This document shows, in pieces, positions 59,286 to 64,000 of a stretch of 64,000 bases of DNA (positions are counted from its first letter, which is position 1; every line of letters starts with the position of its first letter). Source of the DNA: Paragordius varius. Taxonomy: Eukaryota > Nematomorpha. The stretch is from the NCBI GenBank assembly GCA_964247055.1, contig OZ176052.1:3720001-3784000 (forward strand). The letters run 5' to 3'. The translations under genes were made by a program, and so were the position numbers. The notes beneath the pieces were generated by a model. That model did not search any database, was not told where the DNA came from, and worked only from the letters and a program-made list of their open reading frames with translations.

Positions 59286-64000
<4,715 letters not shown>

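Overview
This window is nuclear DNA from an AT-rich animal genome. Genes are split by many GT-AG introns, the code is standard, and every recognisable protein is metazoan: a CLC-3/4/5-type exchanger, V-ATPase subunit C, a Dok-like PH-PTB adaptor, BTBD9, a reticulon and SERCA. The SERCA C-terminus reads protostome-like to me, but I cannot name the species. Proteins are rich in Asn and Ser, as expected from the base composition. I built exon models by eye from conserved protein sequence, splice consensus and phase. Each complete model sums to a whole number of codons with no internal stop, which is a strong internal check.

Layout: 1-1.5 kb holds nothing recognisable. 1.9-10.35 kb (minus) is an 18-exon endosomal Cl-/H+ exchanger of 908 aa. 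It starts 125 bp away from, and head-to-head with, the 12-exon V-ATPase subunit C gene (10.47-14.74 kb, plus). 16.5-19.3 kb (plus) is a 7-exon, 523-aa PH-PTB protein with two YxxM motifs. 19.3-26.6 kb is gene-free and full of diverged repeats and fold-back elements. 26.7-41.4 kb (minus) is a 22-exon BTBD9 gene that reads on, in phase, into an Asn/Ser-rich tail of about 1,500 residues (2,103 aa in all). 41.4-45.7 kb is repeats, including a nested hAT-like element. 45.7-48.25 kb holds a divergent pair of small unknown genes, one encoding an N-terminally acylated proline-rich protein (minus) and one a basic protein (plus). 48.8-50.7 kb is a satellite-like array of roughly 155-bp monomers ending near a G-rich tract. 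52.2-56.1 kb (plus) is a 9-exon reticulon. 58.0-59.3 kb is a large palindrome. 59.3-63.75 kb (minus) is the 3' part of SERCA, with a Penelope-like element (about 2.5 kb, inverted-arm structure) in one intron.

Functional theme: the CLC exchanger and the V-ATPase are known partners in endosome/lysosome acidification and here share a very short divergent promoter. SERCA and reticulon are both ER membrane proteins. Repeats are abundant: five copies of a MITE-like family built of proline-free 'acccttgaacaattcaaat' units, three or more fold-back elements of 0.7-0.9 kb, two or three hAT-like non-autonomous elements, two hairpin MITEs in a BTBD9 intron, and (TA)n tracts.
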